Shown here one piece after another: positions 23,023 through 34,255 of a stretch of DNA of 64,000 nt (the stretch's first letter is position 1; every line of letters begins with the position of its first letter). The stretch comes from Hymenopellis radicata (taxonomy: Eukaryota > Basidiomycota > Agaricomycetes > Agaricales > Physalacriaceae), in NCBI GenBank assembly GCA_015501595.1, contig JADNRX010000011.1, forward strand, positions 62,001 to 126,000, written 5' to 3'. The translations under genes and the position numbers were made by a program. Below the pieces are notes generated by a model. That model did not search any database. It was not told where the DNA came from and saw only the letters and a program-made list of their open reading frames with translations.

Positions 23023-24186
23023 ATGTCGACGCTAACGATGTCGACACATACAGAGTCTGACCCACAGGTATCGACAGAGGCGCCTTCCATCGGTGCTGGC
23101 GGTGCAGCAGAGATGTATGTGCTCACCAAAGGACCTATCCCATCCAACCGAAACTCCGACGGTGCTGCCTTTCGTTGTGAGGAGCCCGCCGAGCCTATCT
23201 GCATCGGTGCTGGAAGTTTTGCAGAGATATATGTCATCAGTGGAGGCCCTATTGCATATAAGCAAATGTTCGGCTCTGACGGTGCTGCCCTGCGCTTTGA
23301 GTATGACGCTTTGAGCGTTATTTATCAACGCTGCCACGACTCTCAATCATTCTTCGCTATTCCTCGACCCTTCGCATTCAATGATCCCTCTGGACTGATT
23401 GCATTTCATACAACATCCCCCATCCCGCTGCACCGCCGACCTCGTCCTGTGCGCCCCATCGTCAATCAAGCGCTTCTGTCTATCTTCAGGTCACCTGTAT
23501 ATGCCATGGATCGGGTGCAAGCCTTACCTCCGAGGGCCAGTGCTAAACTTACTGCTCTATATTTTCCACGTACTGTCGAGACGGGCCCTCTGCTCTGTCG
23601 CCTCTACTTCGGCAAGACTTTCACAGGCGCCCGCATCCCCAGCTTCTACAACACCCAAAATTTTCCTCTTGACGAAGGTCGCTACAATACCTTGGCTTCT
23701 CTTTTCCCGAGACTTCCTTCGGTGACAGAGGTGGTGCAGGGTATGGCGGAAATGTTAGCACGTCTCCATTACAGGGCATCCATGGATGCTAGGGATGTTG
23801 AGTTTGTCCTTGGTGGCGATGGAGGGTCTGGTTTCACCTTTTTCGTGATTGATTTCAATCAAGTACGTGGCATACTCCCTATGAATATATTCTCTGAGAT
23901 GGTCCCCAACCAGGTGCGGTACTGGCCCAAAACTCTCGAAAGGATCGATGAGCTTGTGTCAGCATTTTTCGCGAATGACCCTTATTATCCTCGTCCTCGA
24001 CCCTCGGATCCTCTTTATGTCGCGTTTAAGGAGGCTTATCTGGCTGAATGTACAGACGATGTGGCGGACATTGGTCAGGCATTCATCGCCGCCATCGAGG
24101 CCGAACAGGTCGGACGCGATGTACGTTCTGCGACATCTGCAAGTTCTAGCACACCTCCCCTTGATACTGTTGAGGGTGGCATGTGA
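23023..24186 (+). CDS. DUF3669 (kinase-like fold) protein, copy B, with duplicated N-lobe segment
   Basis: A single-exon gene of about 387 residues, homologous to copy A across its whole length. The start at 23023 (MSTLTMSTHTESD) is preferred; an in-frame Met at 22954 would run into the shared promoter. It carries the motif series ICIGAGSFAEIYVI, IAYKQMFGSDGAALRFEYDA, EMLARLHYRASMDARDVEF, FFVIDFNQVRGI and RPRPSDPLYVAFKEAYLAEC. Unlike copy A, a degenerate extra copy of the Gly-loop segment (SIGAGGAAEMYVL, then SDGAAFRCE) precedes the main one and lacks the lysine position. The final stretch matches copy A exactly at DNA level, while the middle differs at many positions. The C-terminus is slightly longer (LDTVEGGM). 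Confidence 0.85.
   Translation: MSTLTMSTHTESDPQVSTEAPSIGAGGAAEMYVLTKGPIPSNRNSDGAAFRCEEPAEPICIGAGSFAEIYVISGGPIAYKQMFGSDGAALRFEYDALSVIYQRCHDSQSFFAIPRPFAFNDPSGLIAFHTTSPIPLHRRPRPVRPIVNQALLSIFRSPVYAMDRVQALPPRASAKLTALYFPRTVETGPLLCRLYFGKTFTGARIPSFYNTQNFPLDEGRYNTLASLFPRLPSVTEVVQGMAEMLARLHYRASMDARDVEFVLGGDGGSGFTFFVIDFNQVRGILPMNIFSEMVPNQVRYWPKTLERIDELVSAFFANDPYYPRPRPSDPLYVAFKEAYLAECTDDVADIGQAFIAAIEAEQVGRDVRSATSASSSTPPLDTVEGGM
23083..23301 (+). repeat. internal tandem duplication in DUF3669 copy B
   Basis: Unit 1 (23083-23181) and unit 2 (23194-23301) align as diverged copies of the Gly-loop coding segment; both contain CATCGGTGCTGG, GCAGAGAT and GACGGTGCTGCC. Copy A has only one unit. Confidence 0.75.
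23905..24138 (+). repeat. arm 2 of the identical 234-bp inverted tract
   Basis: This is the partner of 21847-22080. It covers codons for the second half of the DUF3669 domain, and synonymous sites are identical too. Confidence 0.9.
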
Positions 24187-24908
24187 CGATGCGTGCAGTA
24201 GTAGGCGAGCATGACTGTCGGCGGCATGCCATGTAAGGTGAAAGACTAGGTTCTAGGTGGCGATGGAGTAGTCACTTTCCTTTCAAGTAGATACCTTATG
24301 CACTAAAGGCGCGTAAGTCATAGATGTACTGGTATGAGCGCACTTGACATATGGCCTATATCATTATTACTCTTGTGCCCAGTCCAAGGATGCTGGATGT
24401 GCCGACGATGTTGGTTAGAATTTTTCGCTCAAGCTAAAGGTAGTTCTTAGTAGATATTATTCTTGATATGTACAGTAACCGAGGCTTAGTAGTACTATGG
24501 TTCTCAAGTCATTGCGCTCATGGTTCAGGTTGTTAGGAGCGCTTGATAGGATAGAGGTACTTAGTTCATCTGGAAAATGCCTGTCATCAATGATCATGTA
24601 GTTCTACAGTAGCCCATATCAATTATAGCAGATTACCTCCCCTTAGAGAGCAGTTCTACCATAGTTTCTGTGCCTGTCACTTATGACACTACTAAGACAA
24701 CAGAATGTAAAGGACCGACTATCTTCCTTCATTTCTGAGTGTAACGAGACTAGACAGAATGCCATTGTGAGACTGTCGGACAAGTCAGTTAGATAGAAAG
24801 CTCTGTATAACCATGAGTTATAACCACTGCTTGCACATTCTCGGCATGTACGGGGACAACAAATCAGGAAATAACATGATGGAGTCCGGGCATTCCAAGG
24901 TACTACTT
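24187..24908. other. intergenic region
   Basis: A somewhat AT-richer stretch without convincing ORFs. No transposon ends, tandem repeats or RNA genes were recognised. Confidence 0.5.
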
Positions 24909-27049
24909 TTATATTTTACAGAAACCATCTGCATCCCAACGTTCACTTCCAATACCGCCTGCGACAATAAACACGTCAGCGGGATCATACTTGCTCTTGA
25001 TCGTGCTTAGTTTGTCGTAATTGGGTCCGTAGAAGGTAGTCTGGAAATTGGGCTCCGTCAAGTCTGCTTCGTTGGAGTACGAGCCAGCGTCGGAACCAAT
25101 GACTTCCTCCATGATCGGCAGTTGAATCGTCTGGAACTCCGTCTGGAAAGAGGGGACTAAGGACGCATCAATGTTATCCTGCCACTGATTGACAAGTATC
25201 ATCTATCCAAAGCATTAGACTTGAAAGGAAACCTCAACAAATAGGAACCTCAGCCATACATGCGTCTTGGCTGATCTCCAGGCCGGGTGAACAGCAGAAT
25301 CGATATCCGCGTTTTCTGTTACTTGGCCTGCGGAGCGAAAGACATTAGCTGTGATGCGCCTTGGTCGTGATAATGATTTCTTACCGCCAGCGACAAGATG
25401 ACCAAGAACGCTGTGCGACCCGTCTAGTCAGCATAAGTTACACAAACGAGGGACGACTTACGAGTTAGAGCCAGCATCGAATAGCTTCGTGTACATCTGG
25501 CCAATAGCATCTGGCGAATTCCGATAAACGGCTTCGGGAAACAAGCGAGAGCCCATAGCCAGATTTTGCGCAACAACGTCATCCTGCGTTGTGACAGTGT
25601 CGTCGAAGTTCGCTTCCTGGACAGACTGAGACCCAATCGTCCCCCCATTCGCTACGATATCATCCAACAACGGCTGCATCGCCGACGTTGCAGCTTCTGC
25701 GCTGACATTAGGGAAGAATGTGGCTATAATGAGATTAAACTGATTGGAGGTCGCGTTCCGGCGCGCATAAAAGTACTGGGCGGGGCGAAGGTCGTCCAAG
25801 TCGAAAATGTGTTTAGCGTGCACTGCCATGACGTTTCCAAAAGTCGTCGAGTCGTTGGAGTGTACCAGGACGCTGGACACAATCCCATTGAAGGTGGGAA
25901 ATGTACGGAAAGTCGCCGATATGATGACGCCCCAAGAACCGGCGCCACCACCACGAAGAGCCCAGAACACTGAAGCGTAGCATGAGTTGTGAAAAGATAG
26001 TGAAAATGGAGAGACTGACGATCGCTATTCTGAGTCTCGTCCACCGTTACAACTTCTGCATTCCCAGTGACGACCTGGAATTCTAAAGAACTGTCAAACA
26101 AGGGAAATACCGAGACGCCAGAGAACATACGAAGCACATTGTCAGCGGCCAGACCGAGTAGAGGAGATAATGCCGAATGTCCAGCGCCTTGGACATATCC
26201 CCCTGCGGCTATGACGGTGCCAGCCGTTCCACCAATAACGATCTTACCCTCCGCCTTGGCGGCCGGGTACAGTTTGTTCAAAAAGACGCCACTGCCAACG
26301 GTGACAGCTGAGCCTTGACTCTGATTACCGATCTGGTAGTCCTCAGAAAACGAGATGTCCTGGAGAAGGTGCGTCGAGATCAGTAATGAGTCGCGGGCAG
26401 TGGAACGGCCGAGATAGTCGTGGCCCGACGCCTTGACGGCGACCCGCAAGTTGTATGTTTGCGCAAACGCGATGCCAGCCTAGAAGATAGAGTTGATGAA
26501 GAATCTAGATGATCAAGATGTTTCTGACCTTAACGTCATCCGCAGAAGATGCCAGGACTGCATAGAGAGGAACGTTTCCTTGCTCGCAGTTTCCGGTCGT
26601 ATTGCGCAAGCAAATCTGTGCTGGATCGGACTCGAAATTCTAAACCTGCGTGAGATGATGTACGAAGATCAGAATTTGTGTTACCTGCTCCCAATTCAAC
26701 TGTGTTTTCAAAGACGTGAATGACAATAAGTGTTGGAAGCTTGAAGGGATGCATACCTGGTTCATCGCGCCAGGAACGTTCGCACGGAATACAGAACTGG
26801 TCCATTCGGCGTCTGTACACCCACCACGGTCTTTGCAGAATTGGCCAGAGGGAACCACTGTAACAAGGCGGCCTGAGATCGACGCGTTCAATGCACCCCA
26901 CGCGTCATCCGAAGGGAAACCTGCGTCTCCCGGAGCACTTCGACAGGACTGAGGGTCAGCTCGGCGTATGGAAGGAAAAGCGTCACGCGGAGGATGGAAG
27001 GAAAAGTAGCGAAAAGAGCGAGAAAGGAGAGTTGTGGTGAGAGGAACAT
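24909..27049 (-). CDS. secreted FAD-dependent oxidase, BBE/glucooligosaccharide-oxidase type
   Basis: The start at 27049 gives a hydrophobic leader (MFLSPQLSFLALFATFPSIL) and, after a short intron, CRSAPGDAGFPSDDAWGALN. The FAD_binding_4 domain follows: VKASGHDYLGRST, where the conserved His after SG is the position used for covalent FAD attachment, then VIGGTAGTVIAAGGYVQGAG and LADNVLQFQVVTGNAE. The substrate side and BBE tail are present, ending with DPADVFIVAGGIGSERWDAD. Fungal relatives are extracellular oxidases of oligosaccharides or secondary metabolites that release H2O2. Several introns split the gene, and the frames join through GT and AG ends. No disruption was seen. The substrate cannot be named. 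Confidence 0.85.
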
Positions 27050-27968
27050 AGCGCTAGTAGTATAATGAGAGATAATCTGAAGCGAACCTTTTATACGCTG
27101 GAGCCATCACCTGCTCAGGATCGATACTCAGGCCTCTAAACTGCCGATTTGACAAGTCGGAAAACGTAGCCGCACGGCATTATTGAGATCGCCGTTAGAC
27201 TGCGGAGAAATTCAGACTTTCAGTAGTGCTGTCGAATGCAGGTGTGCCGATATAGTTACCAGTGCTCCAGGACAGGCTCAATTTGATCCCAGAAACGGAT
27301 GATAGGTGGTCGTATAGGAATCCTGAGACGCGTACGTATAACGACGTTCCCCACCTGCAGCTCCGTTCAAGTTGGAGATTTGGACATTGAATGCTCTCCT
27401 TTGTCAACGAGGCTAAATCCCAGTTGGGAGCCTGTGCAGCGCTCGTCGAGGCGGGCACCCTGACTGTCGCCACGATGGCCACCAGTTTCGGACCCTACAA
27501 AGACGTAAAAAATTAAATAAACTGAAGAAATGAGCTCGAATTGAGGAGGACTATGGGCTAATAGCGTCACTTGGGGGACGCCGCAGTAGTATCAACTCCT
27601 GAGACGACTTCAAACTTGAACATTGGCGCGCCTCTGATACAATGAAACGATGAAACGAACTACGCACAAAGTGCATCAAGGTTCTCATTTTGAACTCAGT
27701 TAGCCGGGCAATAGCCGGGTATTTCATGCTCCTCTAGCAGTGCAAGTAGACGATGGCGATGGCGACCTAATGGCGACCGTAGATATGGTGTGAGGAGGGT
27801 TGGAGGAGGGATGATGGTTGCAGAGTTTCATGCCGCTCCGGACCGGGAATGTTCGTGGCGCACGATTACGTCAGCGTTCCGAACTTTTCTCGCATCCACC
27901 TGGCTCCACCAGCATTGAAATAACGTCTTTCACGCTCTTTTACGCGCCAAGCATTGACCGCAACCTTG
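27050..27968. other. gap with a possible short secreted-protein relic
   Basis: A minus-strand ORF at 27195-27482 contains VRVPASTSAAQAPNWDLA and ends NYIGTPAFDSTTESLNFSAV; another frame in the same stretch carries VQISNLNGAAGGERRYTYA. The fragments look protein-like but no clean spliced model emerges, so no gene is called. Confidence 0.3.
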
Positions 27969-29655
27969 ATGAAGATGATTCTCGCGATTTCCTTTATTCT
28001 CTTGACGTTATGCTCTTTCGCGAAGCCAATAACGCGCGTCGACGCTGTTTCCAAGTTACTCTCAGTACCTTTGGTGCAGTCTCATAGCCTTGAAGGCAAA
28101 TATCCATCTATTGTGAGTAGTCTCTGTTGACTCTTTGAGGCGTGGGCTTAAGGGGTTAGACACACCAACAACACATCAACAGAGGCCTCCAGCGTCTTTT
28201 ATTTACACAAGGACAGCCGCCTTTGTCAAACACGGATCTGCTAAATCGAATTTCACGCCGCGTATCGGCTCTTCTCCTGCAACATGAAACGGTCCATTCC
28301 AGTCATTTAGAAACCCAGTATGTGCGCGCGCCCCGTCAAGTAGCCCGCCATTTACGTGACGCGATAGGGCTGAAGACGTTGGATGTTAGTGAATGATTGT
28401 AGTGCTCGCCAATCATTCTGAGATGTTCATAGATTATGGACCCATGAAGATGGGTACACCGTCAAGGACGTTCCAACTGCTCATGGATTCCGGATCCGCC
28501 GACTTGTGGGTTGGAGCGGAAGACTGTCAGTGTGACGATGGAGGTTCGTGTGTACGTCCATCAAGTCCAGCTACAGCTCTACACCTCCGAACATTGACTG
28601 TAGGGAAAACATAACTTCCTTGGACCAACGTCCAGTTCCTCGTTTCACAGCACACAAGAGACATGGGTTCTCTGGTATGGTACCGGCACGGTCTCCGGAT
28701 ATCTCGCCCACGATAAAGTCTCGATATCTGGTCTAGCTATTGAGCAATATAAATTCGGTGTCGCTCAAAACGAGAGCAGGGACTTCACTGGGTGCGTCTT
28801 GATTGTGCACTCAGGCTATGATAACTCTTTTCAAAACATTCAATCAGGGACGTACCATTCGACGGGATTCTCGGACTAGCACAATCCGTTCGCCTTGTCC
28901 TCTGTAGTCTGCCCTTTCACTTACATTGCTCTCAGAAAGCTTCGCGTCAACACACCGTCTCCTTCTTGGAATCGTTGAAAATTGCGGGGCATATCGATCA
29001 CGCCATCGCTTCATACCGTATTCCTCGTCGGCGTGATGGTTTGAACGACGGAGAGCTGACTTTAGGCGGCATGAATCCAAAGAAATATGATCCCTCATAT
29101 ATGATCACCGTTAGCAATATCAACGACCGCGGCTTCTGGGAGGTCCCAATTGACGATATTCAAGTAAACGGTCAAAGCCTCGGCTTGACAGGTCGATCTG
29201 CAGTCCTCGATACCGGATCTGTGAGCCCAAAGTGTTGATGATAGTTCCAAGAATAGCTGAAGGTTCCCTTAGACGCTGTGTCTTGTTCCGTCTGCGGAAA
29301 CAACCGCGATACACCGTTCAATCTCTGACTCTCGCTCCGATGGCAACGCGTGGATCATTCCGTGTAAGACTACAGCTTCAATTGCGATCACCATCGGTGG
29401 CAAGACTTTTCCTATCAATCCGCTGGATGTCGCATGGATACCTGTTAGCGATGAGAGAGATGAAAGTGAATGCTACTCTGGCGTCAGTGAAGGTGGCGTA
29501 TCCACCGATGGTCACACGGCCTGGCTTGTAAGTTGTAGCACTGTGTGAGCTCGTTAAGTACTCACCATCAACAGCTTGGAGACGTGTTTCTAAAGAATGT
29601 TTACTTCAGTACGAACCACGACACGAACGAAGTGACGCTTGCACGACTGTTATGA
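27969..29655 (+). CDS. secreted pepsin-like aspartic protease A (A1 family)
   Basis: Start MKMILAISFILLTLC is a signal peptide, followed by a propeptide with LLSVPLVQ and, after splicing, QQHINRGLQRL. The mature part enters at NYGPMKMGTPSRTFQ and carries the first catalytic site LLMDSGSADLWVG, the flap region YGTGTVSGYL, LPFDG-like DVPFDGILGLAQS, DGLNDGELTLGGM and the second catalytic site VLDTGS. A stop just after DTGS disappears when the intron 29221-29271 is removed, giving TLCLVPSAETTAIH in frame. The C-terminus is LGDVFLKNVYFS and ALARLL-like. The product is an acid endoprotease acting outside the cell. It is the most diverged of the three local paralogues and lacks their Ser/Thr/Ala-rich spacer. 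Confidence 0.8.
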
Positions 29656-29677
29656 ATGCATATGCCTACATACCGAA

Positions 29678-29728
29678 CATACTATACCCACACCCACAGC
29701 ATACTATACCCACAGCATACTATACCCA
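29678..29728 (+). repeat. short tandem repeat
   Basis: CATACTATACCCA occurs three times, starting at 29678, 29700 and 29716, separated by short CCCACAG-like spacers. It lies just after the protease A stop codon. Confidence 0.8.
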
Positions 29729-30017
29729 AGTCATCGTGACACCATGCCAGAGTTGGTCCAGAGCTCGAGGAAGATGCCGGACGGCGCCGTACGTCTCATA
29801 TTTCCCACGGATGTTTTTGCAACTCGCCTCAAGCTTGCCTGTCAATTGTATTCTCAGCTTAATCTACGCTGGCCTTGCAGCATCCTCATTCAAGGATTCA
29901 ATGTTTGCCGAGGGATATGTCAAATGACTGCAAAGTAATCACATGCAAGTGACCGGCACTCGGTGAAGGTGACCGCTTTATATACTTGGGATCCTTCGGG
30001 CAGCGTTCACAAAGACG

Positions 30018-31162
30018 ATGTCGTACCCACTCAGCTTACCCGCTGGAGGCCCTCTCATCAACCTGACCCATCGTAAGTTGTTCGTTGCTGCCTGTGACGA
30101 CGACCAAGTCTGATATGTCATAGCCGAGGAATGGTTGTGGATCATTGAGCTCACGAATGGCGTTGACAACCGCATCACGAAGGCGATGGTGGAGGAAGCT
30201 TTCCAGCCCGCTTTGGACGTTGTTGAGAAGGATTGGCGCGAACAATGGCGTACAGCACAGAAGAACAAGGACAAGGAAGGTGCGAGGGGCGCACTTGTGT
30301 TCGTGGGAGCCAGAAATCAGGAAAAGTTCTTCAGCAACGGTCCGTTCGAGTCTTGTGGAAGGTCATCTGTATGTTGACGCACGTTTAGGACTGGATTACG
30401 ACAGTGTCATCAAAGACCTAAACTTCTTCCCTGGTGTGCTCCGTTCCTGTTCCCCAATCTCCGTTGACCGCTAAGCCCTTTGTTCCAGTCACATATAACC
30501 CTTTCCTTGCCAGACTGTTGACGTTTCCAAGTAAGACCAGTAATAATTTTACGGGGAGAGCGCTTATGAATTCACTTCGTTAGTACCTACAATTGCAGCC
30601 ATCAATGGGCATTGCATGGCGGGTTCGATGATGCTATCTCTCGCCTGTGACTACCGCGTCATGACAGATGGTAGTAAAAGACGCGCATTTATGAGCATGA
30701 ACGAAGTGAGCACGCGTTGATTTCAATGTCATGTTATTATTATCAATGCGGTAGCGCCACAACAGGTTCTCTTCGGCGCCATCTGGCCGTTGTCGTTTGC
30801 AGCATTGCTCCGTGCAAAGGTTCCAGACGGTCAGATGGTTCGCAAGATATCCATCGAGGGCCACATGTTTACCCCGAAGGAGGCTCTAGCAGGTGGTATA
30901 GTTGATCATCTCGTCGAAGGAGACACGGAGGCCGTTCTGAGAAAGGCTGTAGAGGTGGGCAAGTTTGCCGGTGCGAATGCGAGGCTCGGTGTATGGGGTT
31001 TGATCAAGGTAACACTGAAATCAGGATATGACCAAGTTGCTAACTCTTTCATCACAGAGCGACGTTTACCGCGACGTGTTGGAAACATTTCAAAAGCAAT
31101 CGCGCCCAATGAATCCACAGATTGACGATGCCGCCGCCCGGTCTCGGTTGTCGAAACTTTAA
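30018..31162 (+). CDS. peroxisomal enoyl-CoA hydratase/isomerase family protein
   Basis: A multi-exon gene of about 280 residues. The N-terminus MSYPLSLPAGGPLINL is followed after splicing by EEWLWIIELTNGVDNRIT, the usual crotonase first strand. The CoA-binding core is IAAINGHCMAGSMMLSLACDYRVM, with the GHCMAGS oxyanion turn, then AFMSMNE and IWPLSFAALLRAKVPD. The end reads DDAAARSRLSKL, and SKL is a canonical PTS1 signal, so the product should be imported into peroxisomes. Family members isomerise or hydrate unsaturated acyl-CoAs in beta-oxidation; the length and lack of an obvious second catalytic Glu favour the Eci/Dci type, but this is not decided. An AATAAA lies right after the stop. It sits between aspartic protease genes with no obvious functional link. 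Confidence 0.9.
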
Positions 31163-31607
31163 TAAAAGCGTTCGCCGTAACATCGGATGCATAACGCAAG
31201 AACTGATATTGTTCAAGGGACGCCGTGTACACCGTACAGTGTAGTTGAATCAGATGAATTATGTTACAGGTCGTCGTAGCTGATGCAGCAGTTTAGTCGT
31301 TTTGAGCGCCGCATGATTTTGCTGAACGGAACACACGACTCGCTGGCACGACGACCTGATGGAGGAACAACACGAGGTGACGAGTGGTTAAATTTGGCAG
31401 CGGCGGTGGAATGATACGTGCGCTATCTGCCTCTGCACAGCAAGGTTCTAGGACGGCTGTAACTGACAAACATGACCTGTACACTGTACAGGGCGTTCAA
31501 TAGGTCGCAATGGATCGCACAGAAAAGGACTAGCCGAAGTTAAATTTAAATCGAGTCGACGGGAATCAAGGAAAGGGCCGATCACGCAGCACGGCTCTAG
31601 CCTCCCT
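31163..31607. other. intergenic region
   Basis: Upstream region of aspartic protease B. No gene is supported apart from the promoter element listed next. Confidence 0.4.
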
Positions 31608-31615
31608 TATAAAAG
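31608..31615 (+). promoter_or_regulatory. TATA box of aspartic protease B
   Basis: TATAAAAG is 173 bp before the ATG at 31788. A pyrimidine-rich stretch follows, as is common at fungal transcription starts. Confidence 0.5.
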
Positions 31616-31787
31616 GCTGGTCACGAAGCCAACCAGTCCTTCATTACCGTCCCCTTCTTCTCCTCTAGATTCCCTTGAGTGGCGCTATCTGTGTTTCGCC
31701 AAGGCAGGGCCCTTGACTTGTTCATCTACTTTCCTTCTGTCCATTGCTGTTTCTTGCACCTCTCGCTTCTTTTTTTCGACGGGCATT

Positions 31788-33830
31788 ATGAACCTCAGTC
31801 TCTCTTTTTGCACGCTTCTGGCAGGCCTTCTTCTCATTCTTTCCGTCCATGATGTGGATGCCCTACCGATATCGAAAGCCAAACGCAGTTCGGGAATGAT
31901 CACTCTTCCCCTAAAGCGTCTTGATCAACGCTCAGATCTTCATCCGCAATTGGTATGTTTATACATGAATGGAATCTATGTTCAAGTCTGATTTTTGTTC
32001 TATGTATAGCTCCTGCAACAACACATCAACCGCAGTGTCCGCCGACTCGCTCGCATGACCGGTAATGCGGTTCCGACTGATGATGACCTTCGCCGCAACC
32101 TCGAAAAACGCGTGGCCTCGTTGGCCGACGACCCGCTGTTCAAGCGCTACAATCCATACATTCCTCCAGCATTGAACGAGAAGCGCTACAACCGTGCTGG
32201 GACGGGTCGCGTTCAGGCTGTATCTCCAGTCTCTCTCCGCGGCGGTCACCATCATCATGGAGGAAATGGGTTAGCCTTCCCCGCATACCACCGCTAACAA
32301 TATTCGCTAATTTATCTTTCTTCGTAGTAATGCTGGGACGAGTACAAACGATACGGCCACAGCTGTAGACTCTGCGACTGTCGTAGCCACGGCTGTGGAC
32401 TCGACCACTATCGTCTTGGGATCCGCTGGTGCTACTGCCACTGCCGCTGCTTCCGGGGCTGCCGCGACTGATTCGGGTACCGCCGATTCTGTTACACCGG
32501 CGAACACGCCCTCAGCTGCTAATTCCCTTGGTCTGGACATCGAGTGAGTTGGCTACTCAACAATCCCATCGCACTAAGTCTGATTTCTTACTACCAGATC
32601 AACTGATATCGGATATCTGGCAACCATCCAGATGGGTACTCCCCCTCAGGATTTCTCTCTGTTGATGGATTCTGGATCTGCTGATATGTGGGTCGGTGGC
32701 GAAAACTGTGTTTCCGAAGCTGGCGGAGATTGCGTGAGTATTGGGTCTTCTTTCTTCAACGCCGTCTAACTTAGGTGTTATTAGGGTCCGCATACCTTCC
32801 TCGGCACAGGCAGTTCTTCCTCTTTCAAGGATTCGGGGACGCAATTCCAAGTCACGTATGGTACCGGTGCGGTCGCAGGAGACATTATTCAGGACAACGT
32901 TGTCGTTGCTGGTCTTGCTCTTGATGCCCACACGTTCGGAGTTGCTACAACTGAGAGCGTGGAGTTCTCTGGGGATACTACATCGTTCGATGGACTTATG
33001 GGACTGGCGCAATCCGTGAGTCTTCATAACACTGCCCTCTGTATGCCTTGCTGACGCGGTTTCAAGACGCTTTCCAACCAAGGTGTTCCCAGTACGTTCA
33101 ACAAAGCATCAGTGCTTTTCCCCCATACTCACTGGCCTTTCAGCTCCTCCCGAGTCCTTGGCTGCTGCTGGTCTGATCGCCGGAGCCATCACCTCCTACA
33201 AGATCTCTCGCCTTGCAGACGGTCTCAATGACGGTGAAATCACGTTCGGGTTCGTGTCTTTCTTTCCAGAGTTTCCTCATTTAACTGTATATAGTGGACT
33301 CGACGACACCAAGTTCGACCCCGCCACGCTCGTTACCCTTGACAACGTCAACGCCCAAGGTTTCTGGGAGGCTGCCGTCGATTCCTCGTCGGTCGATGGA
33401 ACTGACCTCGGCTTCAAAGGACGCACTGCCATCTTGGACACTGGCACAACCCTCATGATTGTGCCTCAGGCCGACGCTAATGCCATTCACAAGCAGATCA
33501 AAGGGGCCACCAGCGACGGTCAAGGTGGCTTCACCGTACCTTGCACTACGACCGCTTCTGTCGCTATAACGTTTGGAGGACAGGAGTTCACCATTGACCC
33601 TCGCGATCTCGCGTTCACACCTGTTGATCCCAATGACCCAACAGGTGATTGCGTCTCTGGTATCGGAGCAGGCAACATTGGAGGTGCAAATGAATGGCTG
33701 GTGAGTCGTTTAACCTTTCAGCTCTTGTCTTCGTTTAATTTTCCTCTAGGTTGGTGACACGTTCTTGAAGAACGCTTACTTCAGTCACAGTGTAGATGAC
33801 AACACACTTTCTCTTGCGAAGCTTGTATAA
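31788..33830 (+). CDS. secreted pepsin-like aspartic protease B (A1 family)
   Basis: The first exon encodes a signal peptide (MNLSLSFCTLLAGLLLILSV) and the start of the propeptide. The pro-region continues with LLQQHINRSVRRLARM and a short His run (GGHHHHGG). An exon rich in Thr, Ala, Ser and Val forms a spacer of about 70 residues. The mature enzyme begins near IGYLATIQMGTPPQDFS, with the first catalytic motif LLMDSGSADMWVG, the flap YGTGAVAGDI, FDGLMGLAQS, GLNDGEITFGG, the second motif AILDTGTTLMIVP and VPCTTTASVAITFGGQEF. It ends LGDTFLKNAYFS-type sequence and LSLAKLV. Introns are short and canonical. It is most like protease C and probably arose by tandem duplication. The Ala/Thr spacer is likely O-glycosylated. 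Confidence 0.9.
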
Positions 33831-34104
33831 TACTACCACCGCAATTTCGGAACGCATGTACAATAGTCTTACACTTTTCTGGAAAAGTATGAATGGGATC
33901 TTGGTATAATAAACCCGGCGTGAACAACGCGAGCTGAAAGAGGACACGGCGAGTCCTTTTGTGGTACAAGACCTTTTACGGCATTTGATGGCGGTAACGG
34001 TGACCGACGGTGACCGGTGACCCCGAGACCCGGGTCACTTGAACAATAACCATTGTCTTCTGGCGTACAAAGCTCGAACGTTATTGTTCTTGTGCCTTCT
34101 TCCC
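33831..34104. other. intergenic region
   Basis: Short spacer between proteases B and C; no gene seen. Confidence 0.4.
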
Positions 34105-34112
34105 TATAAATA
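34105..34112 (+). promoter_or_regulatory. TATA box of aspartic protease C
   Basis: TATAAATA lies 144 bp before the ATG at 34256, a spacing similar to that of protease B. Confidence 0.5.
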
Positions 34113-34255
34113 TGGAGGCTGCTGCGCTGATCGTCATCCTGACTTCTCTTGCTCCTGGTTGAGCCTATTCTGTCTGACTTCCGGTTCACGAAAACTTTAC
34201 GCGGCTTCCATCCTACACGACTTTCACTCTTTGTATGCTTTACGCTCATTTTACG

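Noticed and set aside
27969..29655. Aspartic protease A as a pseudogene
   Set aside because: The stop after DTGS vanishes with a canonical intron and all catalytic motifs are present.
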